Shown: in pieces, positions 56,444 through 64,000 of the stretch
Layout: every line of letters starts with the position of its first letter
Position numbering within the stretch: the stretch's first letter is position 1
DNA from: Ferruginivarius sediminum
GTDB taxonomy: Bacteria; Pseudomonadota; Alphaproteobacteria; Kiloniellales; Rhodovibrionaceae
Direction: 5' to 3'
DNA length: 64,000 nucleotides
Assembly (NCBI RefSeq): GCF_003344765.1
Contig: NZ_QPMH01000001.1
Coordinates: forward strand, 1-64,000
Notes under the pieces: generated by a model
Databases searched by the model: none
What the model saw: the letters and a program-made list of their open reading frames with translations, nothing else
What the model was told of the DNA's origin: nothing
Position numbers and translations under genes: made by a program

Positions 56444-57709
56444 TTACCTGAGGAAGTTCATAAGACTGATGCGCGACAGGCGCGCGGTGACGGCAAACGA
56501 GGTTTCGAGCGTCGTCTGCTCCTGGCTGAGCTGCGTGACCGCTTCGGTCACGTTGACGTTCTCGATACCGCTGATGTTGTCCTCGATGTTGACCTGGGCG
56601 TCGGCGAGGCGGTTGCTTGTCCGCTCCAGGACATCGCGGGTGCTGCCGATGTCGGCGCGGGTGTCGGCAAGACGCTGGATCGCGCCGGGCTCGATCCGGC
56701 CGTTCTGGGTGAGGCCCAGGTCGCCCATCAGCGAGCCGCCACCGGTTTCCGTTACATTCAGCGTGCCGCCACTGTTCGAGAAGATCTGCAGATGGGCGGC
56801 GCCGTTGCGGAAGCTGACGCGCGCGTCCGCTGCGTTGGTGTCGTTGATCCGGGCAGCGACATCCTCAAGGGAATCGACTGCTGGATCGTAGTTGATGGTG
56901 CTGGTCGCCCCGCCGCTGTCGACAAGCTGCAGCGTGCCGGCCGTCGCAACGGCCGGCACCAGCGTCGCGGCCGGGTCGGTGATCGCGGTGGAGCCGGACT
57001 CGAATGCCAACACCGCGCCCGAGAGGTCGCGGATGGCGTTCTCCACCTCCTCGCCCAGCGACTGGCGCGGGTCGGCCACGCGGCTCAGCGCCTTGATCAG
57101 GTCGTGAAAGCCGGTGTCCTCCCTCGGGTCGGCGGTGATGCCGTAGTCGATGGTGACACCTTCGTCGGCGCGGACCGAGAGGACATCGCTGTTGCCCTTG
57201 AAATAGGCGCCGCTTTCGATGTCGCCGGTCGTACCGTCGTTGAAGGGCAGGCGGCCGCCGCCGCCGTCGCCGAGGTCGACCGGCTGCCGGTTGGTGGCCG
57301 AGCCGCCGAACAGGAAACGTCCTTCCAGCTTGGTGTTCATCAGCGAGACGGTCTGATCGAGGAACTGCTTCGCCTGTTCCTGCACGTTCGAGCTGTCGAG
57401 GTTGTTTCCGCTGTCGGCCTGCAGCAGTACCGTGCGGAAGCGCGAGGCGATGTCCTGCATGTCGCTGACCGCGCTTTCCATCTCCTGCAGACGCAAGGCG
57501 GTGCGGTCGATGGCCCGCGAGAAGGCCGAGTTGGCGGCGTGGTCCTTTTCCAGCGATTCCAGGCGCCGGACGTCGGTGGAGACGCCGTCGTAGGTCTGGC
57601 TTTTCTTGCCGCTGGCCAACTGGATGTTCAGGTCCTGGGCCCTCGCCTGCGCATCCATGTTGCGCTGGAGAACGAGCTGGCTGGCCGCGAAGGTACCGAT
57701 CCGTGTCAT
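56444..57709 (-). CDS. flgL: hook-filament junction protein FlgL (HAP3)
   Basis: FlgL joins hook to filament together with FlgK. The 421-residue protein has the flagellin-like N-terminus (ASQLVLQRNMDAQARAQDLN) and C-terminus (NVTEAVTQLSQEQTTLETSF). FlgL-specific sequences include LEGRFLFGGSATNRQPVD and a variable central domain. It follows flgK by 15 bases. Confidence 0.95.
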   Translation of the reverse strand: MTRIGTFAASQLVLQRNMDAQARAQDLNIQLASGKKSQTYDGVSTDVRRLESLEKDHAANSAFSRAIDRTALRLQEMESAVSDMQDIASRFRTVLLQADSGNNLDSSNVQEQAKQFLDQTVSLMNTKLEGRFLFGGSATNRQPVDLGDGGGGRLPFNDGTTGDIESGAYFKGNSDVLSVRADEGVTIDYGITADPREDTGFHDLIKALSRVADPRQSLGEEVENAIRDLSGAVLAFESGSTAITDPAATLVPAVATAGTLQLVDSGGATSTINYDPAVDSLEDVAARINDTNAADARVSFRNGAAHLQIFSNSGGTLNVTETGGGSLMGDLGLTQNGRIEPGAIQRLADTRADIGSTRDVLERTSNRLADAQVNIEDNISGIENVNVTEAVTQLSQEQTTLETSFAVTARLSRISLMNFLR

Positions 57710-57724
57710 GATTGACCTCCTTGC

Positions 57725-59542
57725 CTAGCGCGCCATCGCGGCCAGGGTGTCGAACATCTCCTGCACGGTGGAAATAATCCGCGCGGAGGCGTTGTAGGCC
57801 TGTTCGAAGTTGAGAAGGTTCGACATCTCCTCGTCGATGTTGACCCCGCTTTCGGATTCAGCCCGGAACTGAAGCTCGTCGCGCAGCGCGCTCTGGAACT
57901 CGGTGTTGCGCTCCAGCCGCGCCGTCTCGGCGGCCTGGAACTGCAGGACATCGCCGGCATAGCCGGACAGCGTCGTCGCGCGGCCGTCCAGGTTGCCGGG
58001 TCCGACGCCGGGGTCCGCGAACTGGAAGGTGGTTTCGAAGACGCCGCCCAGGGCCTGCGTCACCGTGGCGTCGCCGCCGGGGATCGCTTCGGACCCGGCC
58101 GTGGTATGCACCCGTCCACGAGCCAGGAGGTCCTGGTCGGCGACGATGTCCGTGCGAACCTGCATGGTCTGGGCCGCGCCCGTGATCGAAGACGGGGCCG
58201 CGACCGGGTCTTTTGGGACGTTCGGCGTCTGGAAGAAGTCGTTCATCCCGAAGTAGTGGGAGAAATTCCGGTCGCCCAGGTCGCCGTCGATCCGGGCGTC
58301 GCCGGTATCCAGCGCAACGCCGGCCGTGCCACCCGCCGAGAGCGTGAACTGGTTGCCGGCGAAGGAAGCCGTGGCGCTGCCGCCCTGCGCGCCGATCTGG
58401 TTGTTGATCTCGGTGACGAGGTCATTGACGTCGGCAATCGGCGGCGCCGCGTCCAGGTCGACGGTGATGTTGTTGACGACGTTGCCCGCCGCGTCGGTTT
58501 CCACAAGCTGGAAGCTGCCGGAGACGCCGGCGATGCCATCGGCGACGTTGCCCATGCCGTCGACGAAATTACGTGCGCCGGCGACGGACGCGCCTGGCGC
58601 GTTGCCAAAGGTGCCCTGGTTGTGAACCTCGTTCACTTGGTCGCGGATCTGGCTGGCCAGACGATCGATGTCGCCCTGGAAGTCGGGCAGAGTGCCGTCG
58701 CGTACCTGGATCAGTGCGCCCAGGCGCCCGCCGGCGCTGGCTGTCAGCGTGTTGCCCGTGGATGGCAGTGTAACGCTGTTGCCGGGGGTGCTGGGCTGGA
58801 AGTTGCCAGTGGGGTTGAAGCTCAACAGGTTCGCGGTGCGGTCGACCAGCAGGCCGCCCTCGTTCGTCATGACCACCATCTCGCCGGTGGCGCGCTCGAA
58901 GGTCTGCAACTCCAGGGATTCCGAGAGCGTCGCGAGGGCGCGGTCGCGCTGGTCCTCCAACTCGCCGATGGGCTCGTCCGTGGCGATGGCGCTTGAGATC
59001 TTGATGTTGAGGTCACGGATCTCCTGCAGCTTGTCGTTGATCTCGTTGACCGTGAGGTCGATCTGGTTGTCGGCCTCGCCGCGAAGGGCCTGCGTCTCGC
59101 TGGTGAAGCGGTTGAACTGCTGGCTCAGCTCCTGCGCGGCCTCGATGACGTCGTTGCGCGCCGCGGCGCTCTCCGGCTCGCTGGCCAGCGCCTCCAGCGA
59201 ACTCTGCAGATCGTTCAGCGAACTGGCGAGCGTGCTGTCGTTTCCCAGGGTGCCGAACAGCTCCTGGATGCGGCTGTGGAACTCCGACAGCGTGCGCATG
59301 TTGGAAAGCGCCGTGTCCTGCTGGCGCACCTCCTGCTTGAGGAAGGTATTGACGTCGCGGGTGACGGTGCTGAGCCGCACGCCGGCGTTGTCGGTGCCGA
59401 CCACCAGGGTCTGCGGGTCCGCCGATTTGCGCGAATAGCCCTCGACGTTCGCATTGGCGACGTTGCCCGAGGTGATCTGCATCTGCTGCTGCGCGGCCTG
59501 AAGGCCGGATACGGCAGTCAGCATTGCCGTGTTGAGCGACAT
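57725..59542 (-). CDS. flgK: hook-filament junction protein FlgK (HAP1)
   Basis: FlgK is the first junction protein on the hook. The 605-residue length and both axial-protein termini (AVSGLQAAQQQMQITSGNVAN and NLLNFEQAYNASARIISTV) are typical. Inner FlgK segments such as LRGEADNQIDLTVNEINDKL and QDQDTALSNM-like helices are recognisable. It lies between flgN and flgL. Confidence 0.96.
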   Translation of the reverse strand: MSLNTAMLTAVSGLQAAQQQMQITSGNVANANVEGYSRKSADPQTLVVGTDNAGVRLSTVTRDVNTFLKQEVRQQDTALSNMRTLSEFHSRIQELFGTLGNDSTLASSLNDLQSSLEALASEPESAAARNDVIEAAQELSQQFNRFTSETQALRGEADNQIDLTVNEINDKLQEIRDLNIKISSAIATDEPIGELEDQRDRALATLSESLELQTFERATGEMVVMTNEGGLLVDRTANLLSFNPTGNFQPSTPGNSVTLPSTGNTLTASAGGRLGALIQVRDGTLPDFQGDIDRLASQIRDQVNEVHNQGTFGNAPGASVAGARNFVDGMGNVADGIAGVSGSFQLVETDAAGNVVNNITVDLDAAPPIADVNDLVTEINNQIGAQGGSATASFAGNQFTLSAGGTAGVALDTGDARIDGDLGDRNFSHYFGMNDFFQTPNVPKDPVAAPSSITGAAQTMQVRTDIVADQDLLARGRVHTTAGSEAIPGGDATVTQALGGVFETTFQFADPGVGPGNLDGRATTLSGYAGDVLQFQAAETARLERNTEFQSALRDELQFRAESESGVNIDEEMSNLLNFEQAYNASARIISTVQEMFDTLAAMAR

Positions 59543-59573
59543 CCCGGAAGGCTCCTTCCTGCTCCCGCGGCCC

Positions 59574-60035
59574 CTAGAGGCGCTGGTCCAGTGTTATCGG
59601 CGAAGCGGGCGCTCCTGCCGCCGCGCGTGGACGTCCGATGGCCGAATAGCCGCGCTGTTGCGTCTTCTGGCGCTGCACCGACTTCGCGATCGCGCCCAGA
59701 AGCCGGTCGGTGGCGTGGCGCGCCGCGCGCAGCATGCGCTCGTTCTCCGCCAGCACCTCCTGGAAGCGCGAGGTGGTTTGCCGCAGTTCGCCGCGAAGCT
59801 CCTCGTCGATGTCCGCGACGGCGGCGGGGTCCCCGGCAACCGCCTGCATCTGGCTTTCGTAGGCGGCAGCAAGGACGATCTTGTCCTCTTGCAGGGCCTG
59901 CATCTCAGTCGGCTCCATGTCGCGAAGCATCTCGATCTCGCGCTCCAGGACACCGATCAGGCGGCTCATGGTCGTCAGAAGCGTGCTGACGCGTCCGCTT
60001 GAATCCGCCTGTGTCGCCGCAACGTCGGTGGTCAT
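59574..60035 (-). CDS. flgN: FlgN-like export chaperone for FlgK/FlgL
   Basis: FlgN delivers hook-associated proteins to the export gate. The 153-residue, all-helical product (ATG 60035 after AGGAGG) has long amphipathic helices (LLTTMSRLIGVLEREIEMLR, RFQEVLAENERMLRAARHA). It sits directly before its expected substrates flgK and flgL and shares one base with the flgJ stop. Sequence conservation in this family is low, so the name depends on helix pattern and position. Confidence 0.75.
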   Translation of the reverse strand: MTTDVAATQADSSGRVSTLLTTMSRLIGVLEREIEMLRDMEPTEMQALQEDKIVLAAAYESQMQAVAGDPAAVADIDEELRGELRQTTSRFQEVLAENERMLRAARHATDRLLGAIAKSVQRQKTQQRGYSAIGRPRAAAGAPASPITLDQRL

Positions 60036-60382
60036 CACTTGACCTCCTGAAGCTTGAGGATTTCCGATTGCACTGAATCTGCGATGCCGACCCCGCCGGC
60101 GCGGGCGATCGCCTTGCCGTACTCGTCGACCAGCAACTGCTTGTAGGCTTTCTCGCCCGGGCCGCCGCCGAACATCGCGTCGGTCTCGACGCCTTCGAAG
60201 ATCGGGCGCAGCATTTGCGCCAGGAACATCGCCTCGAAGTCCTCGGCGGCCTCGCGCACGGCGTGCTGCGCCGGCGCGCCGCCGGTCTTCCGCGCCGCGG
60301 CGGTGGCCGAGTTCTTGTCGGCTTGGCCCTGCTGTTGCAGCAGGAGCGAAATGTCGCCGCCGGTTGCCGGAGAGAAGCCCAT
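60035..60382 (-). CDS. flgJ: rod-binding protein FlgJ (N-terminal domain type)
   Basis: FlgJ caps the growing rod. The 115-residue protein corresponds only to the N-terminal rod-binding domain (AAEDFEAMFLAQMLRPIFEG, YKQLLVDEYGKAIARAGGVG). The C-terminal muramidase of enteric FlgJ is absent, as is usual in alphaproteobacteria, so a separate lytic enzyme must open the wall. ATG 60382 shares one base with the flgI stop. Confidence 0.92.
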   Translation of the reverse strand: MGFSPATGGDISLLLQQQGQADKNSATAAARKTGGAPAQHAVREAAEDFEAMFLAQMLRPIFEGVETDAMFGGGPGEKAYKQLLVDEYGKAIARAGGVGIADSVQSEILKLQEVK

Positions 60383-61524
60383 CACAGCACCTTGATCTCG
60401 GCCTGTAGTGCGCCGGCTGCCTTGATGGCCTGGAGGATGGTGATCAGGTCGCGCGGCCCCACGCCCAGGGCGTTCAGGCCGTTGACCAGCTCCTGCAGGC
60501 TGACGCCCTGCGGCAGGACGGCCATGCGGCGCTCCTCGTCCTCGTCAACCTCGACCTCGGTGCGGTCGACGACCTGAGTTTCACCCTGCTCGGCGAAGGG
60601 AGAGGGCTGGCTGACCTGCGGCGTCTCGGTGACCCGGATCGTCAGGTTGCCCTGCGCAATGGCGACCGTGGAGATGCGCACCTTCTCGCCCATCACGATG
60701 ACGCCGGACTGCTCGTCGATGACCACCTTGGCGATCTGGTCCGGCGAGACGGGTAGCTGCTCGATATCGGTGATGAGGCCGACCGTGCTGCCTTTGTAAT
60801 TCTCCGGCACCTGCACGCGAACCGTGGACGGGTCGAGCGACTGCGCGGTCTTGCCGCCGATAAAACTGTTGATTGCGGTGGCCACACGCCGGGCCGTGGT
60901 GAAGTCCGGGTTGCGCAGCGTCAGGTTCACCGTGCTGAGCGAGGCGAGCTCGAAGTCGATCTCCCGCTCCACGATGGCGCCGTTGGGGATGCGTCCATTC
61001 GTGGGCACGCCCTTGGTGACGGTTTCGGCGTTGCCGCCCGCCTGGAAGCCGGCCACCGCCAGCGGCCCCTGCGCCACCGCGTAAACCTCGCCGTCCGCGC
61101 CGACCAGCGGCGTCACCAGCAGGGTGCCGCCCAGGAGACTCTCCGCGTTGCCGAGGGCAGAGACGTTGACGTCGATTCGCGTACCCTGGCGTGCGAAGGG
61201 TGGCAGGTTGGCGGTGACCATCACCGCGGCGATATTGTCGGTGTCCAGGTCCTCGTCACGCGCGTTGACGCCAAGGCGCTGCAGCATGCCGATCAGGCTT
61301 TCGCGCGTGAAGACGGAGTCGTCCAGATCGTCGCCGGTGCCGTTCAGGCCGACCACAAGGCCATAGCCGACGAGCATGTTGTCGCGCACGCCTTCCACAT
61401 CGGCGATGTCCTTGATGCGCGACTGCGCCGCCGCGCCCGCCGGAAGCAGGACGCTCAGCGCCAGCAGCCCGGCGAGGAGGATGCGGCCGATATGTCCAGT
61501 CATTCGAGGCATCGTGCGGTTCAT
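60382..61524 (-). CDS. flgI: flagellar P-ring protein FlgI
   Basis: FlgI forms the periplasmic P-ring around the rod. From ATG 61524 the protein is 380 residues with a signal peptide ending near PAGAAAQS, followed by RIKDIADVEGVRDNMLVGYG and LVVGLNGTGDD, both highly conserved. The TTG at 61536 and ATGs at 61512 and 61503 are alternatives. It opens flgI-flgJ-flgN-flgK-flgL-fliW under a sigma-54 promoter. Confidence 0.95.
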   Translation of the reverse strand: MNRTMPRMTGHIGRILLAGLLALSVLLPAGAAAQSRIKDIADVEGVRDNMLVGYGLVVGLNGTGDDLDDSVFTRESLIGMLQRLGVNARDEDLDTDNIAAVMVTANLPPFARQGTRIDVNVSALGNAESLLGGTLLVTPLVGADGEVYAVAQGPLAVAGFQAGGNAETVTKGVPTNGRIPNGAIVEREIDFELASLSTVNLTLRNPDFTTARRVATAINSFIGGKTAQSLDPSTVRVQVPENYKGSTVGLITDIEQLPVSPDQIAKVVIDEQSGVIVMGEKVRISTVAIAQGNLTIRVTETPQVSQPSPFAEQGETQVVDRTEVEVDEDEERRMAVLPQGVSLQELVNGLNALGVGPRDLITILQAIKAAGALQAEIKVL

Positions 61525-61564
61525 CCGTTTTCCCAATGCGCAGGTAAGCGCCGTCCGGCACGAT

Positions 61565-61579
61565 GCGAAAATCGTGCCA
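61565..61579 (-). promoter_or_regulatory. sigma-54 promoter of the flgI operon
   Basis: On the minus strand the sequence is TGGCAC-GATTT-TCGC, one mismatch from consensus. A perfect inverted repeat GGCACGAT-N6-ATCGTGCC (61557-61578) overlaps it. Transcription should start near 61553, 29 bases before ATG 61524. Confidence 0.75.
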
Positions 61580-61666
61580 AACGGAATAATTCCGCGTTTT
61601 CAGGAGCTTATATGGGGTTTGTGGATGCGGCCCTGGTTGCCGGGCGGCAAAGCCGGCCCAAGGTCC

Positions 61667-61681
61667 CGGCAAGTCTTGCCG
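61667..61681. promoter_or_regulatory. FlbD-operator-like palindrome upstream of flgI
   Basis: CGGCAA-GTC-TTGCCG is a perfect palindrome centred about 121 bases upstream of the predicted flgI start site. A partial copy (GTATCTTGCCG) follows at 61691-61701 and an inverted TTGCCG-GG-CGGCAA at 61637-61650, suggesting clustered sites. Confidence 0.55.
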
Positions 61682-61805
61682 CCCTCGGCGGTATCTTGCC
61701 GGGGCCGGCATTCGTGACGCTTTTTCCGGGGTTTCGTTGTATCTATTAACGTGACTTTAAATGGCTACCAATAAAGCTGAGTCTGGCAGCCAAGGAGTTT
61801 GTCTT

Positions 61806-61967
61806 ATGATGGCATTCTGCACCCAGTGGATTGATGACGAAACAGCGGCAACTTCAATCGAATACGCGTTTATAGCCGCGTTGATCGCGTTGGGTATTGT
61901 CGGTGCGGTGGGTGAGATTGCCCCCGCGCTGAACTCGATCTTTGAGCGGGTGGCCGAGCCGATGTAG
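61806..61967 (+). CDS. Flp-family type IVb pilin
   Basis: Flp pilins are the subunits of Tad pili. The 53-residue product begins at ATG 61806 (or 61809) with AAGGAG eight bases upstream. It carries the prepilin signature DDETAATSIEYAFIAALIAL: processing before the hydrophobic helix, with the Glu-Tyr pair of Flp pilins. No tad assembly genes are in the window, so it is an orphan locus here, inserted between two flagellar units. Confidence 0.85.
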   Translation: MMAFCTQWIDDETAATSIEYAFIAALIALGIVGAVGEIAPALNSIFERVAEPM

Positions 61968-62025
61968 CTCCGCCTGCTCAAGCCTGGAATGCCGCTTCGG
62001 TAACTCAGCCCGGAGCGCAGGCAGT

Positions 62026-62334
62026 TTAGTCCTGCTGGCAGCGCGCTTGCAGTTCCGCAAGCGCGTTTTCTTGCGTGGACCGTTCGGCCTGTGCGATCAA
62101 GCGGCACGCCCTGGCGTGGTCGTCAGGGTCGCCGGAACGAAGGAGGGTGCGCGCAGCTTGTAGATAGCCCTCGGCCCTGGCCTCGGCGACCGGTCCTTCA
62201 CTGGCTTGGGCGTTCTGGGTGTGGTCCAGCATGGGCACACTACGCTCGTTCAAACGCGAGGCGTCGAACGTGAAAAGCGCTGCCGGAGCGGCGAGCGACA
62301 GGGTTATCAGTGTGCCGAAGATCCAGCGTTCCAT
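62026..62334 (-). CDS. hypothetical membrane-anchored or secreted protein, 102 residues
   Basis: The product is not recognised. ATG 62334 begins a signal-anchor-like segment (WIFGTLITLSLAAPAALFTF), followed by a charged helical domain (VAEARAEGYLQAARTLLRSG, HARACRLIAQAERSTQENAL) with two cysteines near the end. The helix pattern looks faintly TPR-like. It is divergent from fliX, and the ribosome site is weak. Confidence 0.5.
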   Translation of the reverse strand: MERWIFGTLITLSLAAPAALFTFDASRLNERSVPMLDHTQNAQASEGPVAEARAEGYLQAARTLLRSGDPDDHARACRLIAQAERSTQENALAELQARCQQD

Positions 62335-62396
62335 GGTGCTTTGACGCCTTCGGTCATTGAAGACGTGATTGGAAGTACATCCTACTGTGTTCAAGG

Positions 62397-62413
62397 TTAA
62401 CGAATCTTGAATC
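62397..62413. promoter_or_regulatory. CtrA-like box with two GANTC sites upstream of fliX
   Basis: TTAA-N7-TGAA (62397-62411) is near the CtrA consensus and contains or abuts two GAATC sites (62402 and 62409), the target of the cell-cycle methylase CcrM. It lies about 110 bases before fliX and 65 before the divergent hypothetical gene. The box match is imperfect. Confidence 0.3.
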
Positions 62414-62517
62414 GTGCATGCGACATATTTACTTGGCCTTAACCGTGATCGCTGCAGGGTTGGCGGCATCGACGCTGCCGACCATTGGCCGGATTCGCTG
62501 CTCTCGGGAGCCGGATG

Positions 62518-62937
62518 ATGAAGATCGATCGAACCTCCGTGCCTAGCACTTCCCCGGTTCGGCGGAAGGAGCGCGCGTCCGGTTCACAGCAATCCGGTTT
62601 CGCCGAGAACCTGGATGGCGCGGCTGGCGACGGCGAAACCGCGGGTGTGACCTCCGGCGGAGCCGTCGGCGGCTTGGACGCACTGCTCGCCTTGCAGGAG
62701 GTGCCCGATTCGCTGGCAAAGCGGGAGAAGGGCCGGAAGCACGGCGAGAGGTTGCTGGATCTGCTTGACGAACTTCGGGTCAGCCTGTTGGAAGGACGCC
62801 TGTCGGAAGCCTCCATCGGCCGGCTTGCAAGCGAGGTCGAACGGGCGCGCGAAGAGAGCGATGACCCGGAACTTAACGGCATTCTGGATGAGATCGAACT
62901 GCGGGCGCGCGTTGAGCTGGCGAAGCTTCAAAGATAG
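62518..62937 (+). CDS. fliX: flagellar regulator FliX
   Basis: FliX couples early flagellar assembly to FlbD activity in Caulobacter. The 139-residue product from ATG 62518 (GGGAG upstream) has a basic, disordered N-terminus and the conserved helical C-terminal region (GGLDALLALQEVPDSLAKRE, HGERLLDLLDELRVSLLEG, DELNGILDEIELRARVELAK-like end). Its target FlbD is encoded 25 kb away in the same island. Confidence 0.88.
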   Translation: MKIDRTSVPSTSPVRRKERASGSQQSGFAENLDGAAGDGETAGVTSGGAVGGLDALLALQEVPDSLAKREKGRKHGERLLDLLDELRVSLLEGRLSEASIGRLASEVERAREESDDPELNGILDEIELRARVELAKLQR

Positions 62938-63074
62938 GGATTCAGAAAAATCCTGAAAAAACAAGCCTATGTATTCGCCGCCTTTCATGAATTGAGGCTT
63001 GTGGTACGAGCCGAAATTCATATACTCCCGCGCGTCCGGACTGTCAGTGTTTCATGGGAGCGTGGGATCCAAGG

Positions 63075-63491
63075 ATGTCGGTGACGCTGCCGCCCGATTA
63101 CCGTCCCTCCGAGGACGAGCCCTTCATGAACGCCACGATGCGTGAATATTTCCGCCAAAAGCTTTTGCAGTGGAAAGAGAAGCTCTTGCAGGAGTCGTCG
63201 GAAACCCTGGAAAACCTTCAGGAAGGCGGCTTGTCGGAACCGGATATCGCCGACCGGGCGTCGCTTGAAACCGACCGCTCGCTGGAGCTTCGCACCCGCG
63301 ACCGCGAGCGCAAGCTGATCTCCAAGATCGACGCCGCGTTGCAGCGCATTGAGGACGGCTCCTACGGCTACTGCGAGGAAACGGCGGAGCCGATCAGCCT
63401 GCGGCGACTCGAGGCCCGGCCAATCGCCACGCTTTCCATCGAGGCGCAGGAGCGCCACGAACGCCTGGAGCGCACGCAGCGCGACGACTGA
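63075..63491 (+). CDS. dksA: DksA-family RNA polymerase-binding transcription factor
   Basis: DksA binds the RNA polymerase secondary channel and works with ppGpp. The 138-residue product from ATG 63075 begins MSVTLPPDYRPSEDEPFMN, the usual alphaproteobacterial N-terminus (ATG 63054 is the alternative). It has the coiled coil (YFRQKLLQWKEKLLQESSET) with tip residues DIADRAS. The zinc finger region is YGYCEETAEPISLRRLEARP, with one cysteine left of four. Such loss is common in this class, so the fold is probably kept without zinc. Confidence 0.92.
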   Translation: MSVTLPPDYRPSEDEPFMNATMREYFRQKLLQWKEKLLQESSETLENLQEGGLSEPDIADRASLETDRSLELRTRDRERKLISKIDAALQRIEDGSYGYCEETAEPISLRRLEARPIATLSIEAQERHERLERTQRDD

Positions 63492-63574
63492 TGGCGGATT
63501 TGGGCGGGGCCGTCGCGTTCGGTAGTCCACAGCCTGGTACCTTGACCTGCCTGTGAGTAGGGGCGGGGCAGCGG

Positions 63575-64000
63575 TTACTCCGCCGCCCGGCGCTGCTGCG
63601 TATCGTCGACGGCCGGGATGGCCGCCTCTCCCTCAGGTTGCCGCCGCTCGCCGACAAGGTAGGTGTAGACTACCGGGATCACGAACAGCGTGAAGAAGGT
63701 ACCTACCAGCAGGCCGCCGACGATGACGAGTCCGATATCCTGACGGCTCTGCGCCCCGGCACCGGTTGCAATGGCCAACGGCACGGCACCCAGCACCATC
63801 GCGCCGGTCGTCATCAGGATCGGTCGCAGGCGCAGTTCGCAAGCCTCGACCACCGCATCGCGCACGGCGCGTCCGCTCTCGCGGGCCTGGTTGGCGAATT
63901 CGACGATCAGGATGCCATGCTTGGTGATGAGGCCGATCAGGGTGACGAGTCCGACCTGGCTGTAGATATTCAGCGTGGAGCCGTCCAGCCAGAGCGCCAG
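63575..64000 (-). CDS. RND efflux transporter permease, C-terminal part (runs off the window)
   Basis: Only the last 141 residues are inside the window; the gene continues past 64000. Hallmarks of AcrB/MexB-type pumps are present: ITKHGILIVEFANQARESGR, LRPILMTTGAMVLGAVPLAI and the final helices LVGTFFTLFVIPVVYTYL. A hydrophilic tail of about 30 residues follows. Substrate and partner genes are not visible. Confidence 0.9.
   Translation of the reverse strand: MALWLDGSTLNIYSQVGLVTLIGLITKHGILIVEFANQARESGRAVRDAVVEACELRLRPILMTTGAMVLGAVPLAIATGAGAQSRQDIGLVIVGGLLVGTFFTLFVIPVVYTYLVGERRQPEGEAAIPAVDDTQQRRAAE

Overview
This window is a high-GC alphaproteobacterial chromosome segment. It is most like the Rhodospirillales and their relatives: it carries CtrA, SciP, FlbD and FliX, a leuA-mreBCD-mrdA-rodA block, FliW, and an alphaproteobacterial-type DksA with a degenerate zinc finger. 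The assignment rests on gene content and order only; there is no rRNA or marker phylogeny to confirm it. No CRISPR array, complete insertion sequence or prophage was found.

Layout. 0.1-4.9 kb: a ChaN/Tiki-like periplasmic protein, an orphan acetolactate-synthase-like ThDP enzyme, and leuA behind a long leader that encodes a leucine-rich peptide. 5-10.8 kb: the rod-shape operon mreB-mreC-mreD-mrdA(PBP2)-rodA. 10.9-18.6 kb: an accessory-looking stretch. It starts with tRNA-Lys(CTT) and a tyrosine-recombinase remnant, followed by a CPA1 Na+/H+ antiporter, a small secreted Ser/Thr-rich protein, an AT-rich gap, a group II PLP decarboxylase, and an orphan substrate-binding protein beside a chemoreceptor. 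18.7-22.3 kb: a corrinoid reactivation (RACo-like) protein and a methyltetrahydrofolate:corrinoid methyltransferase. 22.5-28.2 kb: a chemotaxis operon cheA(hybrid)-cheW-cheY-cheB-cheR.

28.3-62.9 kb is a large flagellar island: ctrA (-); fliI-fliJ (+); fliF-fliG-fliH-fliN-motA-flbD-flhA-flhF-flhG-fliK-like (-); sciP (-); fliK-flgD-flgE (-); flagellin-flaG-fliD-fliS (-); a (+) pair encoding a TPR-sulfotransferase and a SAM methyltransferase; flgI-flgJ-flgN-flgK-flgL-fliW (-); a Flp pilin; and fliX. dksA and the C-terminal end of an RND efflux pump close the window.

How it works together. The sequence supports a Caulobacter-like hierarchy. A CtrA-type box precedes fliF. Near-perfect sigma-54 promoters (TGGCAC-N5-TTGC type) precede fliK, flagellin and flgI. 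A shared 15-bp palindrome, close to CGGCAA-N3-TTGCCG, lies upstream of fliF and of all three sigma-54 units, so it is the best candidate for the FlbD operator. FliX, FlbD's partner, and SciP, CtrA's antagonist, are encoded in the same island. The most interesting candidate system is the sulfotransferase/methyltransferase pair divergent from flagellin, with the palindrome in the shared intergenic region; it may be a flagellin or surface modification module. The leucine attenuator of leuA and the integrase scar at tRNA-Lys are the next clearest observations.
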